Assembly (NCBI RefSeq): GCF_030295705.1
Contig: NZ_AP027274.1
Location: forward strand, 1,302,001-1,366,000
Source of the DNA: Polynucleobacter sp. TUM22923
GTDB lineage: Bacteria; Pseudomonadota; Gammaproteobacteria; Burkholderiales; Burkholderiaceae
Direction of reading: 5' to 3'
Length of the DNA stretch: 64,000 bases
Shown: one piece after another, positions 1-8,704 of the stretch
Numbering within the stretch: position 1 is the stretch's first letter
Layout: the number at the start of each line of letters is the position of its first letter
Program-made: the position numbers and the translations under genes
Notes under the pieces: model-generated
What the model saw: only the letters and a program-made list of their open reading frames with translations
Databases searched by the model: none
Told to the model about the DNA's origin: nothing

Positions 1-731
1 ACTCCGTAACCAATACGCAAACCAGCTAAACCATATGCTTTAGAAAAACTACGCGACAGGATCATATTAGGAAAGCGCTTGATCCAAGCAACAGCATCGT
101 AACGTTGCTCTACAGACAAATACTCGTTATATGCTTCATCCAACACCACAACAACGTGTGCTGGTACTGCCAGCAGGAATGCTTCAATTTCTTGAGCGCT
201 CAAGTAACTGCCGGTAGGATTATTGGGATTTGCAACGAATACCAGCTTTGCCTTATCGCCAGAAGCCTGAATAGCGCTTAGCATGGCAGGTAAGTCATGG
301 CCATAGCTAGCTGTTGGGGCAACTTCAATCGCGTTTGCGCCAACGGCTTGGGTTGCTAGTGGGTACACCGCAAAAGCATGTCGCGAAAAAATAACCTCAT
401 CACCAGCTTGCGCGACAGCACGTGCCGCCAACTCTAAAATATCATTACTGCCATTACCTAAAGTTACCCAGTCCGAGGGAACTCCAAGACGCTCAGACAG
501 TACTTTTTTTAATTCAAACCCATTGGAGTCGGGATAACGACCCAAATCACCAGCCGCCTTAAGCATCGCCTCTTGCGCTGACTTAGGCATCCCAAGAGGG
601 TTTTCATTCGAAGCAAGTTTGACAATTTTACTTTCATCCAAACCATACTCCCGTGCAACCTCACTAATTGGGCGCCCTCCAACGTAAGGCGCAATTGCCT
701 GAATATGTTTTAAACCCAGCTTAGTTGTCAT
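1..731 (-). CDS. hisC: Histidinol-phosphate aminotransferase, C-terminal part missing
   Basis: PLP-dependent fold-type I aminotransferase converting imidazole-acetol phosphate and glutamate to histidinol phosphate. The start ATG lies at 731-729 and the frame stays open to the window edge, giving about 243 of the usual 355-370 residues. The PLP-binding lysine sits in SFSKAYGLAG near residue 231, and ASNENPLG, NPNNPTG and DEAYNEY are the substrate and cofactor motifs. It is the last visible gene of the gyrA-serC-pheA-hisC series, 35 bp after pheA. In this position the enzyme commonly also transaminates aromatic precursors (known for relatives; inference here). Confidence 0.93.
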   Translation of the reverse strand, partial: MTTKLGLKHIQAIAPYVGGRPISEVAREYGLDESKIVKLASNENPLGMPKSAQEAMLKAAGDLGRYPDSNGFELKKVLSERLGVPSDWVTLGNGSNDILELAARAVAQAGDEVIFSRHAFAVYPLATQAVGANAIEVAPTASYGHDLPAMLSAIQASGDKAKLVFVANPNNPTGSYLSAQEIEAFLLAVPAHVVVVLDEAYNEYLSVEQRYDAVAWIKRFPNMILSRSFSKAYGLAGLRIGYG

Positions 732-766
732 GATAGATATAGATCACTTTTGTTCTCACTCAGCGT

Positions 767-1858
767 TTACACGGAGTGCGGATACGAACCCAGGTTTTTA
801 TAAAAGGCCGCCATTGCTTTTAATTCATTCAAAGCTTTGCTTACTTTTGCATCCTCAGCATGGCCAGCCACATCAATGTAAAAGTGATATTCCCAAGTGC
901 CCTTACGTGCAGGCCGAGACTCAAATCGATTCATCGAAACACCATGCTTTGCAAGAGGCTCCAAGAGGCGATGAACCGCACCAGGCTGATTATCGACTGA
1001 CAACACTAAGGAGGTTTGATCCTGACCAGTGGACTGACATGCGTAGTGACCAATGACAACGAAGCGTGTTCGGTTGTGAGGATCATCTTGAATTTGCGAA
1101 GCTACTACCTGCAGCCCATAAGCTACTTGCGCAGGAATACCTGCGATTGCTGCCAAGCTAGGGTCACTCGCCGCCATGCGCGCTGCTTCGGCATTACTAC
1201 TGACTGCTTGACGCTTAAGATGCGGTGCATGCTCACTCAACCATTGTTGACACTGAGCCAAAGCTTGGGCGTGAGCACAAACAGTAGTCACCCCATTTAA
1301 TGCCCCATTCGCCGTTAATAAATGATGATGAATAGGTAGTACCAACTCACCACTAATGCGCATAGGAGAGTCTAAGAGAAGATCAAGCGTTCTTGAAACA
1401 GCACCTTCACTAGAGTTCTCGACAGGCACAACACCAAATTGGGCTGCGCCCTTCTCAACCGCCTTAAATACTTCATCCAAGCTATTACAAGGAAGGCCTG
1501 CTATAGAGTGGCCAAAATAGGTCTGGGCTGCTTGCTCTGAAAATGTGCCAATCGGCCCAAGGTAGGCAATCGTTTGGCGAGCCTCCAACGCTCTACAGGC
1601 CGACATCACTTCGCGCCATATTGCAGCGATACCGTCTGGCAGCAAAGGACCTTGATTGATCTCTTGCAACTTCGCTATTACCTGACGCTCGCGCTCTGGC
1701 CTAAAAACAGGTGAGGCAAAGCCTCCTTTGATATGACCAACTTCTTGCGCAGCTTGAGCGCGCCAAGTCAGCAACTCTAAGATCTGCGCATCTAATCCAT
1801 CAATCTTGTCGCGAATGGGCGCTAAGCGCTGTTCTTCAGAGCTCACTTTTGAATTCAC
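767..1858 (-). CDS. pheA: Bifunctional chorismate mutase/prephenate dehydratase
   Basis: Converts chorismate to prephenate and then to phenylpyruvate in phenylalanine synthesis. The 363 residues show an AroQ chorismate mutase domain (about 1-95, with RPERERQVIAKL), a prephenate dehydratase domain starting at YLGPIGTFSEQAA and containing the TRF motif in NRTRFVVIG, and a C-terminal ACT regulatory domain with ESRPARKGTWEYHFY. The last is the family's phenylalanine-binding feedback site. The start is a GTG that overlaps the TAG of serC by one base (TAGTG), implying translational coupling. Confidence 0.95.
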   Translation of the reverse strand: MNSKVSSEEQRLAPIRDKIDGLDAQILELLTWRAQAAQEVGHIKGGFASPVFRPERERQVIAKLQEINQGPLLPDGIAAIWREVMSACRALEARQTIAYLGPIGTFSEQAAQTYFGHSIAGLPCNSLDEVFKAVEKGAAQFGVVPVENSSEGAVSRTLDLLLDSPMRISGELVLPIHHHLLTANGALNGVTTVCAHAQALAQCQQWLSEHAPHLKRQAVSSNAEAARMAASDPSLAAIAGIPAQVAYGLQVVASQIQDDPHNRTRFVVIGHYACQSTGQDQTSLVLSVDNQPGAVHRLLEPLAKHGVSMNRFESRPARKGTWEYHFYIDVAGHAEDAKVSKALNELKAMAAFYKNLGSYPHSV

Positions 1859-2955
1859 TAGGCACGCCTTTCAAAGTCACGCATAAATTCCACCAGGGCT
1901 TGAACGCCTTCTAGTGGCATCGCGTTATAAATGCTAGCACGCATACCGCCAGCTGCTTTATGGCCCCGCAAAGCAACTAACCCTGCAGCATTTGATTGCT
2001 CCAGAAATACTGCATTGAGGCTTTCATCTTTCAAGAAAAAAGTCACATTCATTCTAGATCGATATGCCTTGGTGACTCGATTCTCATACAAGCCGCTTTG
2101 ATCCAAAAAGCTGTACAGTAAATTTGCTTTTGCTTGATTTTGTTTTTCTATTGCCTGCACGCCGCCTTGCGCTAGCAACCACTTAAAGCCAAGACCCGCC
2201 ATATAAATGGCAAAGGTGGGGGGCGTATTGAGCATCGATTGAGTAGCAGCCTGCTTTGACCAATCCCAAATCGATGGCGTAATGCTCATACTGTGACCCA
2301 TTAAATCTTTACGTACGATCACAATCGTTACGCCAGACGGACCAATATTTTTTTGCGCGCCACCGAACCACACTCCGCATTTGGTAACGTCTATTTCACG
2401 GGAGAGAATATTGCTAGAAATATCGGCCACCAACAAGCGACCACCGACTTCAGGCACCTCTGGAAACTCTACGCCGCCGATAGTCTCATTTGCACAGTAA
2501 TGCACATAGGCAGCATCCTCAGATAGCGCCCAAGTAGTTTTATCAGGAATCGTGTTGAATTTTTCAAGCGCCGAGGTAGCAGCTAAATGTGCCGCTCCAT
2601 ATTTCTCGGCCTCTTTATAAGATTTTTCTGACCAGATCCCTGTGACCAAAAAGTCAGCTTTGGGGCCGTTCTTTCCAAGCGCCATTAGGTTCATTGGTAT
2701 GGCGGAATTTTGACCTAAACCACCCCCTTGAAGCAGCAAAATCTCATATGAATCTGGAATATTCATCAAGGTACGCAGGTCATGCAATACCTCTTCGTAA
2801 AGCGCCATAAACTCTTTACCGCGGTGACTGACTTCCATGACGCTAGCGCCTAAGCCTTGCCAATTAAGCATCTCGCTAGCAGCCTGCTTCAATACCACCT
2901 CCGGTATAGCTGCAGGCCCCGCAGCAAAGTTGAAAATACGGCGGTCAAACGTCAT
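1858..2955 (-). CDS. serC: Phosphoserine aminotransferase
   Basis: Class V PLP aminotransferase forming O-phosphoserine from 3-phosphohydroxypyruvate in serine synthesis, and 4-phosphohydroxythreonine in PLP synthesis. The 365 residues match the usual length. FNFAAGPAAIP is the conserved N-terminus, GGAQKNIGPSG carries the PLP lysine near residue 202, and GGMRASIYNAMP is the conserved C-terminal motif. The gene starts 31 bp after gyrA and overlaps the pheA start, so it probably belongs to the same transcript. Confidence 0.96.
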   Translation of the reverse strand: MTFDRRIFNFAAGPAAIPEVVLKQAASEMLNWQGLGASVMEVSHRGKEFMALYEEVLHDLRTLMNIPDSYEILLLQGGGLGQNSAIPMNLMALGKNGPKADFLVTGIWSEKSYKEAEKYGAAHLAATSALEKFNTIPDKTTWALSEDAAYVHYCANETIGGVEFPEVPEVGGRLLVADISSNILSREIDVTKCGVWFGGAQKNIGPSGVTIVIVRKDLMGHSMSITPSIWDWSKQAATQSMLNTPPTFAIYMAGLGFKWLLAQGGVQAIEKQNQAKANLLYSFLDQSGLYENRVTKAYRSRMNVTFFLKDESLNAVFLEQSNAAGLVALRGHKAAGGMRASIYNAMPLEGVQALVEFMRDFERRA

Positions 2956-2986
2956 GATGAATTATTTACCCCTGGGCCAACACAGA

Positions 2987-5740
2987 TTAAGCATCACCAG
3001 CCTCATTAGACGCAGCATCAATCACTGGATCGGCAGAAACTTCTCCCTCTTCAACATCATCTAAGTCATTTTCATCGTCTGAATCACCCTCAGCAATGCG
3101 CTGTAAGCCAGACAAACGAGTGCCCTCATCCACGTTAATCAAGGTAACCCCTTGGGTTGCGCGACCCATCTCACGAATTTCAGAAACACGTGTACGCACT
3201 AAAATGCCACCAGTGGTAATCAGCATGATCTGGTCTTCTGGAGACACTAACGCAGCAGCGACTACTTTACCGTTTCGGTCAGAAGTCTGAATAGCGATCA
3301 TGCCTTTTGTTCCCCGGCCATGGCGAGTGTATTCACCAATTGGGGTGCGCTTACCAAAACCATTTTCCGTTGCAGTCAGAACGCTATTTGGAACGGCACT
3401 CTCATTAGTTTCGCTGGCTATTGCTTCTGCTTCAGCACCAGCGCCAGCACCAGCACCAACACCAACAACATCATCAGTTGCCTCTGCTGGAGCAACCAGC
3501 ATAGCGATAACTTGATGGCCATCACCCAAATTCATACCGCGCACACCTCGTGCCGTTCGACCCATTGGGCGCACATCATTCTCATCAAAGCGCACTGCTT
3601 TTCCGGCATCCGAAAACAACATCACGTCATGCTTGCCATCCGTAATGGCTGCACCAACCAAAAAGTCATTTTCATTTAAATCTACAGCAATAATTCCGGC
3701 CTTGCGAGGGTTCGAAAAGTCAGACAAGCGAGTCTTCTTTACGGTTCCTAAACTGGTAGCCATAAAGACATACTGATCATCCTGATATCCCTTGATTGGA
3801 AGAATTACCGTGATTTTTTCACCCTCAATTAAGGGGAACATATTCACAATAGGCTTACCACGCGAGGTGCGACTACCCTGAGGGACTTCCCAGACTTTGA
3901 GCCAATACATACGGCCGCGATCCGAGAAACACAAAATGATGTCGTGCGTATTAGCGACGAAAAGTGTCTCAATCCAATCTTCATTCTTAGTTGCAGCAGC
4001 CTGCTTCCCTCGACCACCACGCTTCTGCGCGCGGTACTCACTCAGTGGCTGGCTCTTCATGTAACCCGTATTGGAAAGAGTGACCACCATATCTTGCGGA
4101 GTAATCAAGTCTTCCGTAAACAACTCAGTCGCATTCATCTCAATGAATGAGCGTCGACCACTATCGCCACCAGCAATGCCAAACTCAGCTTGAACTTCCT
4201 TTAATTCAGTTTCAATTACCGAAGTGACGCGTTCAGGCTTAGCCAACAAATCGAGTAAGTCAGAAATTTCTTCCATCACCACTTTGTACTCGTTAACAAT
4301 CTTATCTTGCTCAAGACCTGTTAAACGCTGTAAGCGCATTTGTAAAATTTCTTGCGCTTGGCTATCTGACAGGCGATACAAGCCAGTCGTCTGCATTCCA
4401 TACTCAGGTAATAAGCCCTCTGGTCGATAGGCATTACGACCGCCTGGAGTGTCTGTCTCTGCGCGCGCTAACATCTCACGCACCATAGACGAATCCCAAG
4501 CCTGACTCATCAACCCACTCTTAGCTACAACAGGATTAGCAGCTGCTTTAATAATGGCGATGAACTCATCAATATTAGCTAAAGCAACAGCTAAGCCCTC
4601 GAGGACATGACCACGCTCACGCGCTTTACGTAATTCAAAAATAGTGCGGCGAGTAACGACTTCGCGACGATGCTGCAAGAAGTACTCGAGCATTTGCTTG
4701 AGGTTCAACAGGCGTGGCTGGTTATCCACCAACGCCACCATATTCATACCGAAGTTATCTTGAAGCTGAGTGCCCTTGTATAAATTATTAAGCACTACTT
4801 CAGGTACTTCCCCACGTTTTAGCTCAATGACTACGCGCATGCCTGACTTATCAGACTCATCACGTAAATCAGAAATACCTTCAATTTTCTTCTCATTAAC
4901 CAACTCAGCAATGCGCTCAAGCAAGTTCTTCTTGTTCACTTGATATGGCAACTCGTCAACGATGATGGATTGACGTGAGCCTTTGTCTAGATCTTCAAAG
5001 TGAGTTTTGGCCCGCATCACCACACGACCCCGCCCAGTGCGATAACCCTCGCGCACCCCTTGAACCCCATAAATAATGCCGGCAGTAGGAAAATCTGGAG
5101 CTGGAACAATCTCAATCAGCTCATCAATGGTGCAATCTGGGTTGTGCAACACATACAGACAGGCTGTAACTACCTCATCTAAGTTATGGGGCGGAATATT
5201 GGTCGCCATGCCGACTGCAATACCTGAACTGCCGTTAATGAGCAAATTAGGTACTTTTGCAGGAAGAATCAAGGGCTCCCGCTCACTACCGTCATAGTTT
5301 GGCCCGAAATCGACCGTTTCCTTGTCCAGATCAGCCAATAACTCATGAGCAATCTTACGCAGGCGAATCTCGGTATATCGCATCGCAGCGGCATTATCAC
5401 CGTCCACAGAGCCAAAGTTACCCTGTCCATCAACCAGCATATAGCGCAAAGAGAAGTCTTGAGCCATCCGAACGATGGTGTCATACACCGCAGAATCGCC
5501 ATGGGGATGGTATTTACCGATCACATCGCCAACTATACGAGCAGATTTCTTGTAAGCGCGGTTCCAATCGTTGTTTAATTCATACATAGCGAATAAAACA
5601 CGTCGATGGACCGGCTTAAGGCCGTCGCGTACGTCTGGTAGGGCTCTACCGACGATAACGCTCATCGCGTAGTCCAAATAGGACCGTTTCATTTCGTCTT
5701 CGAGGGATATTGGTAGTGTTTCTTTAGCGGCTTGTTCCAT
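2987..5740 (-). CDS. gyrA: DNA gyrase subunit A
   Basis: Type IIA topoisomerase subunit that cuts and rejoins DNA during negative supercoiling. At 917 residues it is longer than the roughly 875 of E. coli. The N-terminal winged-helix domain has the quinolone region [10 protein letters not shown] with wild-type serine and aspartate, and the catalytic tyrosine is in [10 protein letters not shown]. The C-terminal DNA-wrapping domain has a GyrA box-like QKRGGRGKQ. Extra length comes from an Ala/Gly/Glu-rich insert encoded near 3400-3480 and from a strongly acidic tail. It is first in the gyrA-serC-pheA-hisC run and divergent from ompA. Confidence 0.97.
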   Translation of the reverse strand: MEQAAKETLPISLEDEMKRSYLDYAMSVIVGRALPDVRDGLKPVHRRVLFAMYELNNDWNRAYKKSARIVGDVIGKYHPHGDSAVYDTIVRMAQDFSLRYMLVDGQGNFGSVDGDNAAAMRYTEIRLRKIAHELLADLDKETVDFGPNYDGSEREPLILPAKVPNLLINGSSGIAVGMATNIPPHNLDEVVTACLYVLHNPDCTIDELIEIVPAPDFPTAGIIYGVQGVREGYRTGRGRVVMRAKTHFEDLDKGSRQSIIVDELPYQVNKKNLLERIAELVNEKKIEGISDLRDESDKSGMRVVIELKRGEVPEVVLNNLYKGTQLQDNFGMNMVALVDNQPRLLNLKQMLEYFLQHRREVVTRRTIFELRKARERGHVLEGLAVALANIDEFIAIIKAAANPVVAKSGLMSQAWDSSMVREMLARAETDTPGGRNAYRPEGLLPEYGMQTTGLYRLSDSQAQEILQMRLQRLTGLEQDKIVNEYKVVMEEISDLLDLLAKPERVTSVIETELKEVQAEFGIAGGDSGRRSFIEMNATELFTEDLITPQDMVVTLSNTGYMKSQPLSEYRAQKRGGRGKQAAATKNEDWIETLFVANTHDIILCFSDRGRMYWLKVWEVPQGSRTSRGKPIVNMFPLIEGEKITVILPIKGYQDDQYVFMATSLGTVKKTRLSDFSNPRKAGIIAVDLNENDFLVGAAITDGKHDVMLFSDAGKAVRFDENDVRPMGRTARGVRGMNLGDGHQVIAMLVAPAEATDDVVGVGAGAGAGAEAEAIASETNESAVPNSVLTATENGFGKRTPIGEYTRHGRGTKGMIAIQTSDRNGKVVAAALVSPEDQIMLITTGGILVRTRVSEIREMGRATQGVTLINVDEGTRLSGLQRIAEGDSDDENDLDDVEEGEVSADPVIDAASNEAGDA

Positions 5741-5897
5741 TTATAAATAATATCATTTTGATGACTGCTAGCCCCTATGCTAATATTCTGACAGTTTGTA
5801 AGAAATTGAGATGTGTCGCTTTGCAGTCATTTGCTTCAAAGTAGGGCGAATTACATTTAAGTTTGACTTTAATTAAAAGAGATTTTTGAGGACAAAA
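5741..5897. promoter_or_regulatory. Divergent gyrA/ompA intergenic region
   Basis: An AT-rich stretch of 157 bp between two divergently transcribed genes. It must hold the promoters of both gyrA (leftward) and ompA (rightward). A GAGGA ribosome-binding site at 5888-5892 lies six bases before the ompA ATG. I could not assign -35/-10 boxes with confidence. Confidence 0.5.
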
Positions 5898-6473
5898 ATG
5901 AACAAAACCCTAAAACTGATGCTTGCATCCATTATTACTATTTCCGCTACTGCAGCTGTGGCTTCCGATAACTGGGTTAACAGCTCTGGCTTGAACTGGA
6001 AAAACGGCGATGGCACATTGTGCTGGCGTGATGCTAGCTGGACTCCTGCAACTGCTGCCGCAAATTGCGATGGCTGGTTAGGTGCTAAAAAAGCTGCTGC
6101 TCCTGCAGTAACTCAAAGCAAAATTACTTTGCAAGCTGATACCTTGTATGACTTCGATAAAGCATCATTGAAGCCAGAAGGAATGGCTACTTTGGACAAA
6201 ATTGCTAAAGACTTAGGCAAGATCAAGTTAGAAGTAATTATTGCTGTTGGTAATACCGACAGTGTTGGTACAGATGCCTACAACATGGCTCTAGGTCAGC
6301 GTCGTGCTCAGTCCGTTAAAGCTTACTTAGTAAGCAAAGGCGTTGATGGTAGCCGCGTTTACACAGAATCAAAAGGTAAGAGCAACCCAGTTGCCAGTAA
6401 CGCAACTGCTGATGGTCGCTCTAAGAACCGCCGCACCGACATCGAAGTTGTTGGTACAGCCGCTGTTAAGTAA
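5898..6473 (+). CDS. ompA: OmpA family outer-membrane protein
   Basis: Small peptidoglycan-associated outer-membrane protein of 191 residues. An N-terminal signal peptide ends near AVAS, followed by a short Trp- and Cys-containing segment (WVNSSGLNWKNGDG) typical of burkholderial OmpA. The C-terminal OmpA domain runs from about residue 75, with YDFDKASLKPEG and the diaminopimelate-binding motif in RSKNRRTDIEV. An in-frame TTG at 5886 exists, but the ATG at 5898 follows a clear GAGGA and begins the signal peptide, so it was chosen. It is monocistronic with its own terminator. Codon use suggests high expression. Confidence 0.93.
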   Translation: MNKTLKLMLASIITISATAAVASDNWVNSSGLNWKNGDGTLCWRDASWTPATAAANCDGWLGAKKAAAPAVTQSKITLQADTLYDFDKASLKPEGMATLDKIAKDLGKIKLEVIIAVGNTDSVGTDAYNMALGQRRAQSVKAYLVSKGVDGSRVYTESKGKSNPVASNATADGRSKNRRTDIEVVGTAAVK

Positions 6474-6487
6474 TTCTTTTTACTTGT

Positions 6488-6515
6488 AAAAAAGCCCGCT
6501 TATGCGGGCTTTTTT
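6488..6515 (+). terminator. Rho-independent terminator after ompA
   Basis: A GCCCGC/GCGGGC stem with loop TTAT is flanked by an A-run and a T-run, so it can act in both directions. It begins 14 bp after the ompA stop. Confidence 0.93.
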
Positions 6516-6566
6516 ATTTCCGCTATATTCGTATCTCACACTATCCCGCCTAAGGCACCAACATTA

Positions 6567-7256
6567 ATGAACGTCGATCAGTCAGAAATCGCTAAATTTA
6601 GCGCCCTAGCCCACCGCTGGTGGGATCCCAATAGCGAATTCAAACCGCTGCATGCCATTAATCCCCTGCGCCTGAATTGGATTAAGTCAATCGTTGACCT
6701 TCAAGGCAAGCGGGTTTTGGACGTAGGCTGTGGCGGCGGTATTTTGGCTGAATCTATGGCTCAGTCCGGTGCTCAAGCATGCGGCATTGATTTATCTGAA
6801 AGAGCCCTTAAAGTTGCTGAGCTCCACGCTCTAGAGGTTGGGGCGAGCCTTCTGTATCGCGCTATATCTGCCGAAGCATTAGCTGAAGAGGAGCCAGGGC
6901 AATATGACGTAGTTACTTGCATGGAAATGCTGGAGCATGTACCGGATCCCGCATCTGTAGTCCAAGCCTGCGCAAAGTTGTGCAAGCCGGGTGGCACCCT
7001 GTTTTTTAGCACCCTTAATCGCAATCCAAAATCTTACCTATTTGCCATTGTTGGCGCTGAATACATCCTCAGAATGCTGCCTAAAGGCACCCACGAATAC
7101 GCAAAATTCATCAAACCTTCAGAGTTAGTCTCATTTACTCGCCAGGCTGAATTAGAAATGCTACAAATGAAAGGGATGAGCTACAACCCCTTCACTCAGG
7201 TCTACAGTTTGGGTGCTGATGTTGATGTCAATTACATGATTGCCGTGCGCAAATGA
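6567..7256 (+). CDS. ubiG: Ubiquinone biosynthesis O-methyltransferase
   Basis: SAM-dependent enzyme performing the two O-methylations of ubiquinone synthesis. The 229 residues begin with the UbiG-specific [21 protein letters not shown]. The SAM-binding glycine loop is [13 protein letters not shown], the acidic residue of motif II is in CGIDLSE, and EMLEHVPDP is motif post-I. It overlaps gph by four bases (ATGA), indicating a ubiG-gph transcript, an arrangement common in betaproteobacteria. Confidence 0.96.
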   Translation: MNVDQSEIAKFSALAHRWWDPNSEFKPLHAINPLRLNWIKSIVDLQGKRVLDVGCGGGILAESMAQSGAQACGIDLSERALKVAELHALEVGASLLYRAISAEALAEEEPGQYDVVTCMEMLEHVPDPASVVQACAKLCKPGGTLFFSTLNRNPKSYLFAIVGAEYILRMLPKGTHEYAKFIKPSELVSFTRQAELEMLQMKGMSYNPFTQVYSLGADVDVNYMIAVRK

Positions 7257-7948
7257 CTGACAGGCTAGTCAGCCCTTACAGCGGGGTATTTTTTGACCTT
7301 GACGGTACCTTAGCTGATACCGCACCGGATCTAGTTGCGGCCGCCAATCAACTCCTCATTGCGCGTAAGCTCGAACCCAAACCTTACGAATTACTTCGCC
7401 CTAGAGCCTCCGCAGGAGCCAGAGGTCTTATTTTTGGGGCATTTGCTATGGGTACGGATCACCCGGACTTTAATACCCTGCGCGATGAATTTTTCAGTAA
7501 TTATGAAAAAGCGCTCCTTGTAAATAGCAAATTATTTGAAGGGATAGCGCATTTACTGGACCAGATGGATGCCGCCCAAACACCATGGGGCATCATTACC
7601 AATAAAAGTGAACGATTCACCAACCCCTTGACTGATCTGATGGGATTACGTCAGAGGGCCGTAGCAACGATTTCAGGGGATACCACGCCCTACTCTAAAC
7701 CGCATCCAGAACCTATCTTGCATGCCGCTAGAATCGCCAATGTCGACCCTACAAAAGCCTTATATGTTGGAGATGACATTCGAGACGTCGTGGCAGGCAG
7801 AGCGGCGGGTATGCAAACCATCGCAGCAGCCTATGGCTATTGCGGATGTGATGAACCCCCAGATGAATGGGGGGCGGATTATTTAATTCAGCACCCGAGT
7901 GAACTAATGGAAATCATCTATCCCAGCAGGAATAAGACGGCAATTTAA
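7253..7948 (+). CDS. gph: Phosphoglycolate phosphatase (HAD superfamily)
   Basis: HAD hydrolase that removes phosphate from 2-phosphoglycolate arising from DNA repair or oxygenase reactions. In 231 residues, motif I is [11 protein letters not shown] with the nucleophilic aspartate, motif II is the threonine in GIITNKS, the lysine of motif III is in YSKPHPEP, and motif IV is [15 protein letters not shown]. It overlaps ubiG by ATGA and is followed by ssrA. Other HAD phosphatases look similar, but the ubiG neighbour supports this naming. Confidence 0.88.
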   Translation: MTDRLVSPYSGVFFDLDGTLADTAPDLVAAANQLLIARKLEPKPYELLRPRASAGARGLIFGAFAMGTDHPDFNTLRDEFFSNYEKALLVNSKLFEGIAHLLDQMDAAQTPWGIITNKSERFTNPLTDLMGLRQRAVATISGDTTPYSKPHPEPILHAARIANVDPTKALYVGDDIRDVVAGRAAGMQTIAAAYGYCGCDEPPDEWGADYLIQHPSELMEIIYPSRNKTAI

Positions 7949-8007
7949 AGATATCCGACAAATTGAGGTCGAAAGCCTTAAAATGGAACTTCCAATGCTT
8001 TCACTCT

Positions 8008-8366
8008 GGGGCCGACATGGTTTCGACGTGGGTTACGAAGCATCAAGGGCATACCGAGGACCCGTTATCTCGTAAATCAATGGGAATGTAATAACTGCAA
8101 ACGACGAACGTTTCGCACTAGCCGCTTAATTGCGGTTGCCCCTGAACTGATTCTCTCTTGGGTCAGGTAGCGCAAGCTACATCAGGGTCATTTACAAGAG
8201 ATAAGATTATTTCGTGTCACGAGGAATAGTTCGAAAATTTAGTGAATCGCCAGCGTGGAACATGTCAGTCTGTGACTAGCTAGCTAAATTAAATGATATG
8301 ACTAAGTATGTAGAACTTGTTGTAGAGGATTTGCGGACGCGGGTTCGATTCCCGCCGGCTCCACCA
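8008..8366 (+). ncRNA. ssrA: Transfer-messenger RNA (tmRNA)
   Basis: Rescues stalled ribosomes by trans-translation. The 5' end GGGGCCGACATGGTTTCGACG and the 3' end with GGTTCGATTCCCGCC and CGGCTCC-ACCA form the tRNA-like domain. The seven-base acceptor stem pairs completely, with one G-T wobble. The resume codon GCA at 8097 opens the tag ANDERFALAA, ending in TAA at 8127-8129, which matches betaproteobacterial tags. CCA is encoded. The 3' end borders an integrase relic, consistent with use of ssrA as an integration site. Confidence 0.97.
8097..8129 (+). other. tmRNA tag-peptide reading frame (ANDERFALAA)
   Basis: Ten sense codons plus TAA within ssrA encode the degradation tag added to stalled proteins. 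The LAA end is the determinant recognised by ClpXP-type proteases in characterised systems. Confidence 0.95.
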
Positions 8367-8388
8367 TTTTGTAGTACGTAACAGTCTA

Positions 8389-8414
8389 ACGCCACCCACC
8401 AGGGTGGCGTTTTT
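8389..8414 (+). terminator. Terminator hairpin downstream of ssrA
   Basis: Arms 8389-8397 and 8402-8410 pair perfectly (ACGCCACCC with GGGTGGCGT, loop ACCA), followed by T5. It sits 22 bp after the tmRNA CCA end and forms the outer part of a larger 44-bp inverted repeat. Confidence 0.88.
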
Positions 8415-8432
8415 CTTTGTAGATAAAGGCCT
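8389..8432 (+). repeat. 44-bp inverted repeat, left arm
   Basis: Matches the reverse complement of 8619-8662 at 40 of 44 positions. The only differences are three bases in the hairpin loop and one base near 8422. Each arm carries a terminator hairpin plus a short piece of integrase coding sequence (GLYLQRKTP in the leftward frame). 186 bp separate the arms. Confidence 0.9.
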
Positions 8433-8477
8433 GTACGTCCGTTGTGGTCTTTCCAAATCCAGCTGTAACCAAAACCG

Positions 8478-8541
8478 TTGGGGGTATTATTGGGGGTATT
8501 CTTACAAAATCGAACTGACAAAAAACATGGTTGGGGGTATT
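8478..8541 (+). repeat. Three direct copies of TTGGGGGTATT
   Basis: Identical 11-mers at 8478-8488, 8490-8500 and 8531-8541 lie just before and at the start of the integrase relic. Similar G-rich repeats near integrase starts can be arm-type integrase sites. That role is inference only. Confidence 0.55.
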
Positions 8542-8640
8542 TCTGGAAAGCTTACGGATAAAGGGATTAAGAGCTTCATCAACCGTTCAGCCCCAGGCAG
8601 CAAGCTTGCAGATGGTCGAGGCCTTTATTTACAAAGAAAA
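8527..8640 (+). pseudogene. Tyrosine integrase N-terminal remnant
   Basis: From the ATG at 8527 the frame reads a short lead, then KLTDKGIKSFINRSAPGSKLADG and RGLYLQ. This is the N-terminal arm-binding DUF4102-type segment of P4/tmRNA-site integrases, where LTD, K and the DG-GLYL motif are conserved. After about 38 residues the homology stops abruptly at the terminator hairpin, and the catalytic Arg-His-Arg-Tyr domain is absent. Together with the adjacent ssrA 3' end, this is the scar of a lost genomic island. No second copy of the ssrA end was found in the window. Confidence 0.75.
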
Positions 8641-8662
8641 ACGCCACCCAACTGGGTGGCGT
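8619..8662 (-). repeat. 44-bp inverted repeat, right arm
   Basis: Reverse-complement partner of 8389-8432. It contains the integrase GLYLQ codons and the second hairpin. Confidence 0.9.
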
Positions 8663-8667
8663 TTTTC
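8637..8667 (-). terminator. Bidirectional terminator downstream of the IlvD/Edd gene
   Basis: Hairpin arms 8641-8649 and 8654-8662 (loop AACT) are flanked by A5 and T5, so it can stop leftward transcription from the dehydratase gene and any rightward transcription from the ssrA side. Confidence 0.85.
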
Positions 8668-8704
8668 TTTAAAAAATTGACTACTAATTCATTGCTCTAC
8701 TTAG

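Noticed and set aside
5257-5589. Plus-strand open frames within gyrA
   Set aside because: Fully antisense to a well conserved gene, without recognisable domains. Many similar shadow frames across the window were set aside for the same reason.
8276-8521. Reverse-strand reading frame covering the 3' half of tmRNA and the first hairpin
   Set aside because: It is the antisense of ssrA plus a duplicated integrase scrap. The GGAGGNRTRV-type string is the usual false translation of a tRNA-like 3' end.
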